From Algoriphagus halophilus (GTDB lineage Bacteria; Bacteroidota; Bacteroidia; Cytophagales; Cyclobacteriaceae), in the NCBI RefSeq assembly GCF_900129785.1, contig NZ_FSRC01000002.1, positions 372,001-436,000 of the forward strand: 64,000 bases of DNA, read 5' to 3'. Shown piece after piece: positions 9,713-16,941 of this stretch (the stretch's first letter is position 1; every line of letters begins with the position of its first letter). The notes under the pieces are model-generated. The model was not told the origin of the DNA, made no database searches, and worked only from the letters and a program-made list of their open reading frames with translations. The translations under genes were made by a program, and so were the position numbers.

Positions 9713-10221
9713 GATTAAAAAAGTTATAAAAATATCTAAGAGTAAATTAAATGATTTTAATATGAAAGTAACAAGAAAATGAAATTCATTTTTATATATA
9801 TGAAATGCTTTTTATATAGTTTATATTATATTTTTTATTGATATATTCATGATTATATGTAGACATTAATCAATATCAATAATGAAAAAGTCTAATTGTT
9901 TTTTAAGTACAGCTAAAAATATTCTGATTTTTTTTGATGATTTTAAGTTATTAGAAGCTCAAAGACCTAAAAATATTCATAATAAGAAGTTTTTAATATT
10001 GATTGGTTCTTATCCAATTGCTCCAATTTCACGATGAACTGGATGGGATTTGTATTACCACTCTACTATTCTTATAAATCTCCAACTGTTTGGAATTTAG
10101 TTGATGAAATTTCACCTTTTAATCGAATTACAAATTCGATAGAATATGAAGGCGTAATTTCAATTTAGGCCTAGCAAAGGTTTTCAAATTTCAGACTTTA
10201 GATTTTACAATTTAACTTTTT
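9713..10221. other. 509-bp AT-rich intergenic stretch with two tiny overlapping reading frames
   Basis: No recognisable gene is present. Two short plus-strand frames sit here: 9882-10037 (51 codons, MKKSNCFLSTAKNILIFFDD...) and 10034-10168 (44 codons, MNWMGFVLPLYYSYKSPTVW...). They overlap by ATGA. Their composition is loosely protein-like, but there is no homologue I can name. They could be remains of one frameshifted gene or chance frames. The rest is poly-A/T-rich. Confidence 0.3.
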
Positions 10222-10647
10222 TCATTCATTCCTTTGAAAATATATGTTCACCTCATAAAGTGTAAATGAATAACCATATACAAACCTATTTCTGGAACAA
10301 AAATCTTCGGCAATTACAATAAATACCTTTCTGTTTTTCAATTGGTCAATATCATTCCAATCGTAAAAATTTAATTCAGAAGAATAATAAAACTCCTTAT
10401 CTTGAATCTCTTTCAGTGTCAATTTCCTAGTTTGAAGCTCAGGTTTATCCTTCTTATTAACGTGACTTAAAAAGACTCCTAGATAGTCTGGCAATTCTTT
10501 ATTGTAAATGAAATTTCTTTCATCACCTAATCCATTTCTTACGATCCTCCATTTTTCGCAATCATCCAATACAATTATTACTGCGTCCTTTTGATCAAAA
10601 GGAAAAACCCTCCAAAATAAGGTTAAGATCAATATTAGTTTCCACAT
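10222..10647 (-). CDS. Small exported protein paired with the metallopeptidase lipoprotein
   Basis: The 141-residue protein has an N-terminal hydrophobic signal (MWKLILILTLFWRVFPFDQK) and is otherwise of unknown family. Its ATG lies inside the end of the upstream metallopeptidase gene (13-bp overlap), so the two are probably translationally coupled. Its second half (LGVFLSHVNKKDKPELQTRK ... FYDWNDIDQLKNRKVFIVI ... YSFTLYEV) aligns with the 155-residue lipoprotein at 13381-13848. That protein sits in the same position behind a truncated paralogue of the metallopeptidase. I infer a dedicated partner, perhaps an inhibitor or immunity protein; no function is shown. Confidence 0.65.
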   Translation of the reverse strand: MWKLILILTLFWRVFPFDQKDAVIIVLDDCEKWRIVRNGLGDERNFIYNKELPDYLGVFLSHVNKKDKPELQTRKLTLKEIQDKEFYYSSELNFYDWNDIDQLKNRKVFIVIAEDFCSRNRFVYGYSFTLYEVNIYFQRNE

Positions 10648-12143
10648 GGTTTGTCCAAATTCATTGAAAGGTCTGAATCTCTAATATACTTTTCGTATGG
10701 TGATAAAATTGGGTAATTGGTTTCTATAGACTTCATTATATCAAAAGCATGAGTATTTTTGAGCCCATCCCAAAATAAATTCATATAAAAATCAACTGGT
10801 ATTCCTTTTGGGTATGCACCTTGACTGTTAGCTTCCTGAATTAATTTTTCAAAATCTTCCACAAAATAGGTTTTATGAATATTCATCAATTCAGTCCCCA
10901 TTTCGAACAAAAGTTGCTCGGCCATGTAAGTATGATGCTGGTTTCCACTAAGATTTGTTGTTCCGTATAAAACACTTACGGAATTATTGAAATTTTGAGC
11001 AAAATTTGCATCCAAAGGGGTAATACCATTTGCTTCTAATGTTGCCATAATTTCAGCATGAACTAGTTCATGAAGAAATGTTCTTGCAATCAAAAGATCT
11101 GGCCTATCTAAATAATTTGAATTAATAGATATTACATATTGACCATTCCTTTTAACAGTCTGACCGTTTCTATCTAATGGTAATGATTCTAGTTTTAATA
11201 TTGAATTTGTATTTAAATCTTCTGTTTCTGTGATTTCAGCAATATCTTTAACGAAAGATCCAAGTGAAAACTTATCTAATATACAACTGATTCGTGGGTC
11301 ATTCCTAATAGATGAATCTATATAAATAGTTAATTTAGGTGCGGGAACTTCTGGTGGATAATATCCTGAACCAGAACTTCCTCCTGAATAAGTTCCTCCG
11401 ACTGGGGCCCCTCCACCTGTAGTATTTCCATCTTCTACAAAATCACAAGTCGTGCTATGTGTAGTATCCAAATACTCTCCAGTTCTTCCATCGTACCAGT
11501 CTGTGGCTACCTCATAACATCTATATACCACATCTTTATTTTCATATCCAAAAGACTTTTTCCCATTTTCCATTCCTTTTTGCATAGTTCGAGTGTGGGT
11601 AACCTGCCCTCTATCTATCTTATACCCAACCAAATAATGTTCGTCATAGGAAAATAAATCGATCCAACCATTCCACTTTTCATCAATCATCTGATAATTA
11701 ACCTCCTCAAATTTTCTATTAGATTCAATCTCTTCAGGGTAATACCTTATGATCAAAGGATCAAATCGATCTTCAGTTTGGTGTTTGACAAATAGAATAT
11801 TCTGAAAGTATTTTAATTCAGCAGTCTTTTTTGGTTTAGATTTTTCTTTTGGAAAATAAAGAGAATTACCCTCTAAACTCACCTCAAAAACTTCTCTACC
11901 ATCCGTAAAGTAATAATGATGAAATTTATCCCAATCAGGTTCTTTTTCAAAAAAGGGTAAAATCAATTCTTGGGATTCTGATCTGAAATTTAAGCCTCGC
12001 TCAGGAAGTCTCAGTTTCGTTTTATTCTCTTCAAACCAGGCTTTGACTTTCATCAGTTGACCGTTTTCTACTGCTTGGATTTTTGGAGCTTCTGGTTCTT
12101 CTACACAGGAAGTAAAAAGAAAAGATGTCACTAAAAATAGCAT
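10635..12143 (-). CDS. Putative zinc-metallopeptidase lipoprotein; start region frameshifted by a C9 tract
   Basis: The frame encodes about 502 residues. It has a hydrophobic leader with lipobox LFTSC, an N-terminal beta-rich region of about 220 residues, and a Gly/Ser/Pro linker (GGGAPVGGTYSGGSSGSGYY, near 245-265). The C-terminal domain contains HELVH (11058-11072), a gluzincin-like zinc motif, with a downstream QHHTYMAE motif that could give the third ligand. The ATG at 12143 leaves a signal peptide without the usual positive n-region. The frame is open further upstream into a C9 run, and an ATG at 12210 would join it if the run were C8, giving a leader beginning MKNTLSPPKYKNLNK and a 524-residue protein. 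See the separate leader and homopolymer entries. A partner gene overlaps its 3' end. Confidence 0.7.
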   Translation of the reverse strand: MLFLVTSFLFTSCVEEPEAPKIQAVENGQLMKVKAWFEENKTKLRLPERGLNFRSESQELILPFFEKEPDWDKFHHYYFTDGREVFEVSLEGNSLYFPKEKSKPKKTAELKYFQNILFVKHQTEDRFDPLIIRYYPEEIESNRKFEEVNYQMIDEKWNGWIDLFSYDEHYLVGYKIDRGQVTHTRTMQKGMENGKKSFGYENKDVVYRCYEVATDWYDGRTGEYLDTTHSTTCDFVEDGNTTGGGAPVGGTYSGGSSGSGYYPPEVPAPKLTIYIDSSIRNDPRISCILDKFSLGSFVKDIAEITETEDLNTNSILKLESLPLDRNGQTVKRNGQYVISINSNYLDRPDLLIARTFLHELVHAEIMATLEANGITPLDANFAQNFNNSVSVLYGTTNLSGNQHHTYMAEQLLFEMGTELMNIHKTYFVEDFEKLIQEANSQGAYPKGIPVDFYMNLFWDGLKNTHAFDIMKSIETNYPILSPYEKYIRDSDLSMNLDKPCGN

Positions 12144-12210
12144 CAAAAATAAGCCTGAAGAATATTTATTCAGGTTTTTGTACTTGGGGGGGGGATAAAG
12201 TGTTTTTCAT
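12144..12210 (-). other. Out-of-frame leader of the metallopeptidase gene (likely true start at 12210)
   Basis: ATG at 12210-12208 on the minus strand begins AAA AAC ACT TTA T and then runs into nine Cs. As sequenced it reads MKNTLSPPQVQKPE and stops. Removing one C joins it to the downstream open frame as MKNTLSPPKYKNLNKYSSGL..., adding a lysine-rich n-region to the lipoprotein signal. No stop interrupts the join. Confidence 0.65.
12186..12194. repeat. Homopolymer G9 (C9 on the coding minus strand)
   Basis: Nine consecutive G residues on the plus strand, the longest G/C homopolymer I noticed in the window. It is placed between the candidate start codon and the frame of the metallopeptidase lipoprotein. 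Confidence 0.9.
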
Positions 12211-12303
12211 GAAATTTGTTTAGTTGATACTTTAAAAACATATTTAAAATGATAGTTTAAAAATTACCAAACAAGAATTAGTTCATTTATTTCTAAAAAC
12301 TCG

Positions 12304-12413
12304 GCTGTTAAGGATTTTTAATCCTAAACTTAGATCATAGGATTAATAATCCAGTAATTTAGTGGTTGAAAAACTTAAAAAAAGTACTTCGGGATTGCAA
12401 ATCCCGAAGAGCT
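12304..12413. repeat. Interspersed REP-like repeat, short copy A
   Basis: It begins GCTGTTAAGGATTTTTAATC and contains ATCATAGGATTAATAATCC. It ends in a perfect 23-bp palindrome, CTTCGGGATT-GCA-AATCCCGAAG (12387-12409), followed by AGCT. The same start and end modules occur at 13149-13366 and 14184-14382. Together with the palindromic element at 12422-12495 it fills the gap between two accessory genes (12211-12588). Confidence 0.7.
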
Positions 12414-12421
12414 AGTTAATG

Positions 12422-12495
12422 TGTCAGGCTGAGCGGAGTCGAAGCCTTGTTCAAACATGAAAATTTAATTGTCCTCGACTCCGCTCGGACTGACA
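12422..12495. repeat. 74-bp palindromic repeat element, copy 2
   Basis: This is the same length as the copy at 7923-7996 and differs from it at three positions. Its arms, extended by one base each side, read GTGTCAG ... CTGACAC. It lies directly beside REP-like copy A and seven bases before the end of an in-frame extension of the next gene. Confidence 0.8.
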
Positions 12496-12588
12496 CCATT
12501 ATTAGATTTGTTTTCTAACTTTAAAACTTAAATCCTTAGTAACAGGTGAGTATGGCCCTTTTTCAAACACAAACTCCGAAGACTTATA

Positions 12589-13107
12589 CTACTTGATAAT
12601 TGGGTCCACAAACGGTTCTTGATATAAATCCAATGAACATCGCCTATTCCACTTTCCATTTTCTTTAATAAGGATAAACAGAAACTGATTATCTTCGGCC
12701 TCTTGAAAAACAAAAGCATACTTACCAACAATAATAGGTTCAGTTGTTCTAACAAGAGCAAGATCATATCTATCAACAATCTCGATCCCAGCGGGGAGTT
12801 TCTTTTTTTCTAAGTGTTTGCTGTGCAATCCCCAAAGTTTAGATTCAACTTCTTGGCTAGCCAAAATAAATTCTTCATCGAAGAAATCACAAGTTGCAGA
12901 CTTGTAAAAGTCTAAATCACTTGAATTTAAAAATTTACTCCAGACTTTAGTTTCAATAGTGTAGTTGAACAATTTTACAGAAGTATCCTTGTAACTAACA
13001 TTGAGGACATCATATTGTTCTTTAGACAATTGCGCAGAACTTTCATTAGCAATGAGCATATAAATCATTGAACTTAAAACGAAAATTATATTATATCTTT
13101 TCATCAT
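12589..13107 (-). CDS. Hypothetical exported protein, possibly shortened by a nonsense codon
   Basis: The 172-residue protein is of unknown family and has a signal peptide (MMKRYNIIFVLSSMIYMLIA ... ESSAQ). The mature part is mixed alpha/beta. The stop TAG at 12591-12589 is followed in the same frame by 28 more sense codons (YKSSEFVFEKGPYSPVTKDL...) to a TAA at 12504-12502, which read like coding sequence. The original protein may have been about 201 residues. It lies between REP-like repeats and the two metallopeptidase modules. Confidence 0.6.
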   Translation of the reverse strand: MMKRYNIIFVLSSMIYMLIANESSAQLSKEQYDVLNVSYKDTSVKLFNYTIETKVWSKFLNSSDLDFYKSATCDFFDEEFILASQEVESKLWGLHSKHLEKKKLPAGIEIVDRYDLALVRTTEPIIVGKYAFVFQEAEDNQFLFILIKENGKWNRRCSLDLYQEPFVDPIIK

Positions 13108-13148
13108 TAATCATCGTTACAGGATTCTAAATTCACACCTAAAGCCCA

Positions 13149-13366
13149 GCTGTTCAGGTCCCGATTGCTAGCGAGGATGCAATCCTGAACTTAGATCGTA
13201 GGATTTCTAATCCTATAAAACCTAATCCTTAGAACAAGTTAGTTAAACCTAGTTTAATTTGAAATAACATTCTTCAGGATCAAGTTATTATTGAATCGAG
13301 GATTAAAAATCTTCGGAAAGGACTTCGGGGTTACATCATCCATATTCATCGGGACCCGAAGAGTAG
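13149..13366. repeat. Interspersed REP-like repeat, copy B
   Basis: It starts GCTGTTCAGGTCCCGATTGC, nearly identical for about 40 bp to copy C, includes GAGGATTAAAAATCTTCGGA, and ends with CTTCGGG ... CCCGAAG arms (13323-13360). It occupies almost the whole gap between two accessory genes (13108-13380). Confidence 0.75.
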
Positions 13367-13380
13367 AGTCTTACCTAATT

Positions 13381-13848
13381 CTATTCTACCCCTCCTGTAC
13401 CAATTTTCACTTCCCAAGCCTGAAACTCAAATTCAGGATGTAGGGATCCTTTTACTAAATACTCATCTTCATAAATGATATAATACTTTTCAAAATTGAG
13501 TCGAAACCAGTCCAAATATCCCATTTCAGAATCAAACCAGACTTCCATCTCAGCCAAATCCCTTCTTGAAATTTTTTTCTTTCCTTGATCTAAACCATGG
13601 GCAACGCTAATATAAAGGTTTGGGTCTTCAAAAGGCGGTTCAAAGCCTTCTCTCCAATATTGAAAACTTTTATTTGGCTCGGTAGACCTTTTATTTAATT
13701 CAGTATTTTCTGAATACCTGTTAAACACAATAACAAGTTCACCTTTTTGACCAATTTTTCTTTGATTATAGTTCTTAGAGCCATTTGTATTTGAAGGATT
13801 ACAAGCTAAAATGCAAAGAAATAAAATGAAAAATAGAACATTTTTCAT
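13381..13848 (-). CDS. Small lipoprotein, paralogue of the metallopeptidase partner
   Basis: The 155-residue lipoprotein has signal and lipobox FLCILAC (Cys16). The segment from LYISVAHGLDQGKKKISRRD through MGYLDWFRLNFEKYYIIYED to FEFQAWEV aligns with the second half of the 141-residue protein at 10222-10647. It starts two bases after the stop of a truncated metallopeptidase copy, matching the gene order of the intact module. It probably persists as an orphan partner or immunity-like gene after loss of most of its mate. The function is unknown. Confidence 0.65.
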   Translation of the reverse strand: MKNVLFFILFLCILACNPSNTNGSKNYNQRKIGQKGELVIVFNRYSENTELNKRSTEPNKSFQYWREGFEPPFEDPNLYISVAHGLDQGKKKISRRDLAEMEVWFDSEMGYLDWFRLNFEKYYIIYEDEYLVKGSLHPEFEFQAWEVKIGTGGVE

Positions 13849-13850
13849 GA

Positions 13851-14183
13851 CTAATTAGAATTACAATTATAAGTAAGGTTTTCTGCCCCCACTCTTTGAT
13901 ACTTTTCATAACTTACTCGATCGGGTAGATTATACCTCCAGAGATCAGTAAACTTTAACCCATTCCATGCAATGCCATGGTAAAAATCAGATGGCAATCC
14001 TTTTGGAAATTCAGCTATTACGTCAGGATCACTAAGAAAACTTTGTTTACCCAAACTTGAATGAATTTGAGAAAGTACGCTAGCTATCTTATCCACCATA
14101 TTTTCAGCCATATAATTATGTTGAATTTCAGAGTCTCCCGAATATAAAGATATATATTTCGCAAAGTTGGATTCAAAATCCCC
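13851..14183 (-). pseudogene. 5'-truncated metallopeptidase-lipoprotein paralogue (C-terminal remnant)
   Basis: About 107 residues (from ESNFAKYISL to YNCNSN) align with the C-terminus of the intact protein at 10635-12143: HNYMAEN with HHTYMAEQ, FPKGLPSDFYHGIAWNGLKF with YPKGIPVDFYMNLFWDGLKN, and SYEKYQR with PYEKYIR. The signal peptide, linker and HELVH motif are gone. The open frame runs on to 14234 (127 codons), but its first 20 codons translate the adjoining repeat, so homology stops where repeat copy C begins (14184). Either it is dead, or it is a displaced C-terminal cassette. Confidence 0.7.
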
Positions 14184-14382
14184 GCTGTTCAGGTCCCGAT
14201 TTCTATCGAGGATGCAATCCTGAACCTTAATCATAAGATTTTCAATCCGGCAAACTGAACCATCTAATAATTTAGGTAATCCTTGTTTTAATTGAAATAA
14301 TATTCTTTAAAGTAAAGTCGATACTTAATTGAAGATTAAAAATCTTCGGAAAAAACTTCGGGATTGCAAATCCCGAAGAGCT
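14184..14382. repeat. Interspersed REP-like repeat, copy C
   Basis: It starts GCTGTTCAGGTCCCGATTTC, shares GATTAAAAATCTTCGGAAA with copy B, and ends in the same 23-bp palindrome as copy A (14356-14378). The left edge abuts the truncated gene. The remaining gap to 14553 holds only a terminator hairpin and low-complexity CTTTCAGA/TTTAGA runs. Confidence 0.75.
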
Positions 14383-14408
14383 AAAAAAATCTTAGAAACC
14401 CGAAGATC

Positions 14409-14445
14409 AAAAAACCCTCCCAGAATCTATTCCAAGAGGGTTTTT
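14409..14445 (-). terminator. Probable terminator downstream of the GMC oxidoreductase gene
   Basis: AAAAACCCTC (14410-14419) pairs with GAGGGTTTTT (14436-14445) around a 16-base loop. The A/T-rich outer stem gives a U run on the minus-strand transcript. Confidence 0.6.
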
Positions 14446-14553
14446 GAAATGGTTTATTTTAGAGAGATTTCCTACCTCCAGTAGGAAGGCTCCAGTCGAA
14501 ATGACTTCTAGCCCATTTTCAGACTTCTGATTTTAGATTTCTGACTTTCAGAC

Positions 14554-16263
14554 TTATTTTTTGCTTTCCGCAACCGCATGATGCGCTGCTCTTGCCGCAA
14601 AGGCCATATAAGTCAAGGAAGGGTTTTGCGTAGAAGTAGAAGTCATACTTGCTCCATCTGTAACATACACATTCGGTACGGCATGAAGCTGATGGTTGGC
14701 ATTCAGCAGGGATGTTTTCGGGTCTTTGCCCATTCTTACGCCTCCCATTTCATGGATATCTAAACCCGGAACCCGGTGGTCATCATTCACTCGAATATTG
14801 GTAAAACCAGCTTTCTCAAACATCTCTGACATCTGCTCTTGATAATCCTTGATCATCTTCTCGTCGTTGTCATCGTAATCCACATGGATTTTCAGCTGAG
14901 GCATACCATATGGATCCGTCAAGTTAGGATCCAAGGCCACATAATTGCTTTCCTTTGGAATAGTCTCTCCCATCATATGCGAACCCACATACCAAGGCCC
15001 ATACTGATCAGGATTCAGCAAATTATTTTTCAAATCCATTCCGATTCCTTCTGTATTAGGCCTTACCCCACGGCTGGCAGAGAAACCGGCTGCATAACCA
15101 CGAAGGAAATCCGTTTCCTGCTTGTACACATTCCGGAATCTTGGAAAATACCCACTGGTAGGTCTTCCTCCCGAAGTGGTGTACTCTAAATGACCTTCAT
15201 ACTGCCCAGAAACCTGAGCTCTGTAATTATGGAAGGCCACATATTTACCTAATAGACCATTGTCATTTCCTAAACCGTTTGGAAAACGATTGGAAGTAGA
15301 ATTCATTAAGATCAAATTGGAGTTCAAAGCCGCTGCATTCAGGAAAATCACCGGAGCATAAAACTCCTCCATTTCTTTGGTATGCGCATCAATGATTCTT
15401 ACTCCAGTTGCTTTTCCCGCCGCATCATCATAAATGATGGAATGAACCACGGCATCTGGTCTCAATGTCAGATTCCCAGTTTTCAAAGCCCAAGGAATAG
15501 TCGATGAATTGGAACTGAAATAGCCTCCAAAAGGACATCCTCGTTGACAAAGATTTCTGTTTTGACAAAAAGCCCTGCCTTGAGCGGTAAATTCTGGCCT
15601 AGCCTCATGAATGTGTGCACAACGGGCAGAAATCATATGACGATCATTGCCATAATTCTTTTTCAGTTGTTCCTGAAAGTGCTTCTCCACAATATTAAGA
15701 TCATATCCAGGCAAAAACTCCCCATCTGGCAAATTCGGTAATCCGTCTTTATTACCCGAAACTCCGGCAAACTTCTCCACATGGCTGTACCAAGAAGCAA
15801 TATCCTTGTATCTGATCGGCCAATCTACCGCAAAACCATCTCTGGCCGGTCCTTCAAAATCAAAGTCAGACCAACGCTGTACTTGTCTGGCCCATAATAG
15901 TGACTTTCCTCCTACTTGATAGCCACGAATCCAATCAAAGGGTTTTTCCTGCACATAGGGATGCTCAGCGTCTTTGACAAAGAAATGCATCGCATCCTCA
16001 CGAAATGCATAGCACTTGCTGACTACAGGATTTTCATCTTTTATTTTTTGGGGAACCTGACCTCTATGCTCAAATTCATAAGGAAGCATATTGGTGGTTG
16101 GGTAATCCTTGATATGCTCCACATTCCTTCCACGTTCCAACATCAGAGTTTTTACACCCAAATCACATAATTCTTTCGCTGCCCAGCTTCCGCTGATCCC
16201 AGATCCGATGACAATGGCTTCGTACGTACGTTGTTCTTTACTTTGGATATTTAGATTAGCCAT
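14554..16263 (-). CDS. GMC-family FAD oxidoreductase (gluconate/sugar dehydrogenase-type large subunit)
   Basis: This 569-residue flavoprotein has the dinucleotide-binding motif VIGSGISGSWAAKEL with E/RG (residues about 16-43), a GMC middle region and the C-terminal MGGVRMGKDPKTSLLN ... TDGASMTSTSTQNPSLTYMA block. It carries the cysteine set CQNRNLCQRGCPFGGYF seen in membrane-associated sugar and choline dehydrogenases. It likely oxidises a sugar or polyol in the periplasm and passes electrons on. No own signal is visible; export may ride on the Tat-like signal of the partner encoded just upstream, with which it overlaps by 8 bp. The substrate is not determinable. Confidence 0.9.
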   Translation of the reverse strand: MANLNIQSKEQRTYEAIVIGSGISGSWAAKELCDLGVKTLMLERGRNVEHIKDYPTTNMLPYEFEHRGQVPQKIKDENPVVSKCYAFREDAMHFFVKDAEHPYVQEKPFDWIRGYQVGGKSLLWARQVQRWSDFDFEGPARDGFAVDWPIRYKDIASWYSHVEKFAGVSGNKDGLPNLPDGEFLPGYDLNIVEKHFQEQLKKNYGNDRHMISARCAHIHEARPEFTAQGRAFCQNRNLCQRGCPFGGYFSSNSSTIPWALKTGNLTLRPDAVVHSIIYDDAAGKATGVRIIDAHTKEMEEFYAPVIFLNAAALNSNLILMNSTSNRFPNGLGNDNGLLGKYVAFHNYRAQVSGQYEGHLEYTTSGGRPTSGYFPRFRNVYKQETDFLRGYAAGFSASRGVRPNTEGIGMDLKNNLLNPDQYGPWYVGSHMMGETIPKESNYVALDPNLTDPYGMPQLKIHVDYDDNDEKMIKDYQEQMSEMFEKAGFTNIRVNDDHRVPGLDIHEMGGVRMGKDPKTSLLNANHQLHAVPNVYVTDGASMTSTSTQNPSLTYMAFAARAAHHAVAESKK

Positions 16264-16828
16264 TGATTCTAGGTTTTTGGATATCCGAGATCAAAACAGA
16301 GCCATTGTAAGCCCCTGGAATTAAGGAATATGGCATAATTTCAGACTGGATATATTCAGAGGCCATATAGCCTTGAATGGTAAATCGTTTGGTTGTATTC
16401 AAAAAATAAGAAATAGCTTTGTTAGTAGCTCCTTCTTCTGTTTCATCTCCTTCCAATTTCTGTCCAGAAAGGATGACAGTTTCTTTTTCTTTATTACTCA
16501 ATCCGCTAAAGTTTTCATTCCCAGTATTCTTTGCATATTCGGGGAATGCGGTCAACCCAATGGTGAAAAGCGTTTGCTGCTCTGATGTCAAGCAATCATC
16601 CACCATGACCAAAATAAAATCAGGTACTTCAATCTCAAGAGCACCTTTAATCTCTCCAGCTGGAATAATGACATTGGATATATCTCCCAGCAATTGCTTC
16701 TGGGATTGGGTAATTTTTAAATTCTCATAAGCGGTGAGGATATCATCTGAACTGAAATCACAGGAGGGAATAAATGCCAATCCTCCGGAAATCAATGCCA
16801 GATGCCTCAAGGCAATCCTTCTATTCAT
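16256..16828 (-). CDS. Gluconate 2-dehydrogenase subunit 3 family protein
   Basis: The 190-residue protein starts MNRRIALRHLALISGGLAFI-PSC, a twin-arginine-like signal ending in a lipobox cysteine. It continues with the helical domain of the gluconate 2-dehydrogenase gamma-subunit family (QKQLLGDISNVIIPAGEI, EQQTLFTIGLTAFPEYAK). Such small subunits chaperone and export the GMC large subunit. The 8-bp overlap with that gene supports one complex. In this type the cytochrome subunit is often encoded elsewhere; none is seen here. Confidence 0.85.
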   Translation of the reverse strand: MNRRIALRHLALISGGLAFIPSCDFSSDDILTAYENLKITQSQKQLLGDISNVIIPAGEIKGALEIEVPDFILVMVDDCLTSEQQTLFTIGLTAFPEYAKNTGNENFSGLSNKEKETVILSGQKLEGDETEEGATNKAISYFLNTTKRFTIQGYMASEYIQSEIMPYSLIPGAYNGSVLISDIQKPRING

Positions 16829-16941
16829 AGATATATTATTTTGGGTAATTTTTAAATCGGGTAAATAATGTAACCAAAAAGGTCATCAAAATCTATTTTT
16901 TTATGATTGATGGCACAATTTGCCCAAACTTACCTGCTAGA

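Noticed and set aside
12528..12779. 83-codon minus-strand frame overlapping the exported 172-residue protein
   Set aside because: It is in another frame of the better-supported gene, with a leucine-rich composition typical of shadow frames.
14184..14234. Start of the truncated metallopeptidase copy at 14234
   Set aside because: The first 20 codons lie in repeat copy C and have no counterpart in the intact paralogue, so this is not a genuine N-terminus.
12300..14382. CRISPR array
   Set aside because: The repeats are long, variable, palindromic and separated by genes; there are no regular spacers and no cas genes.
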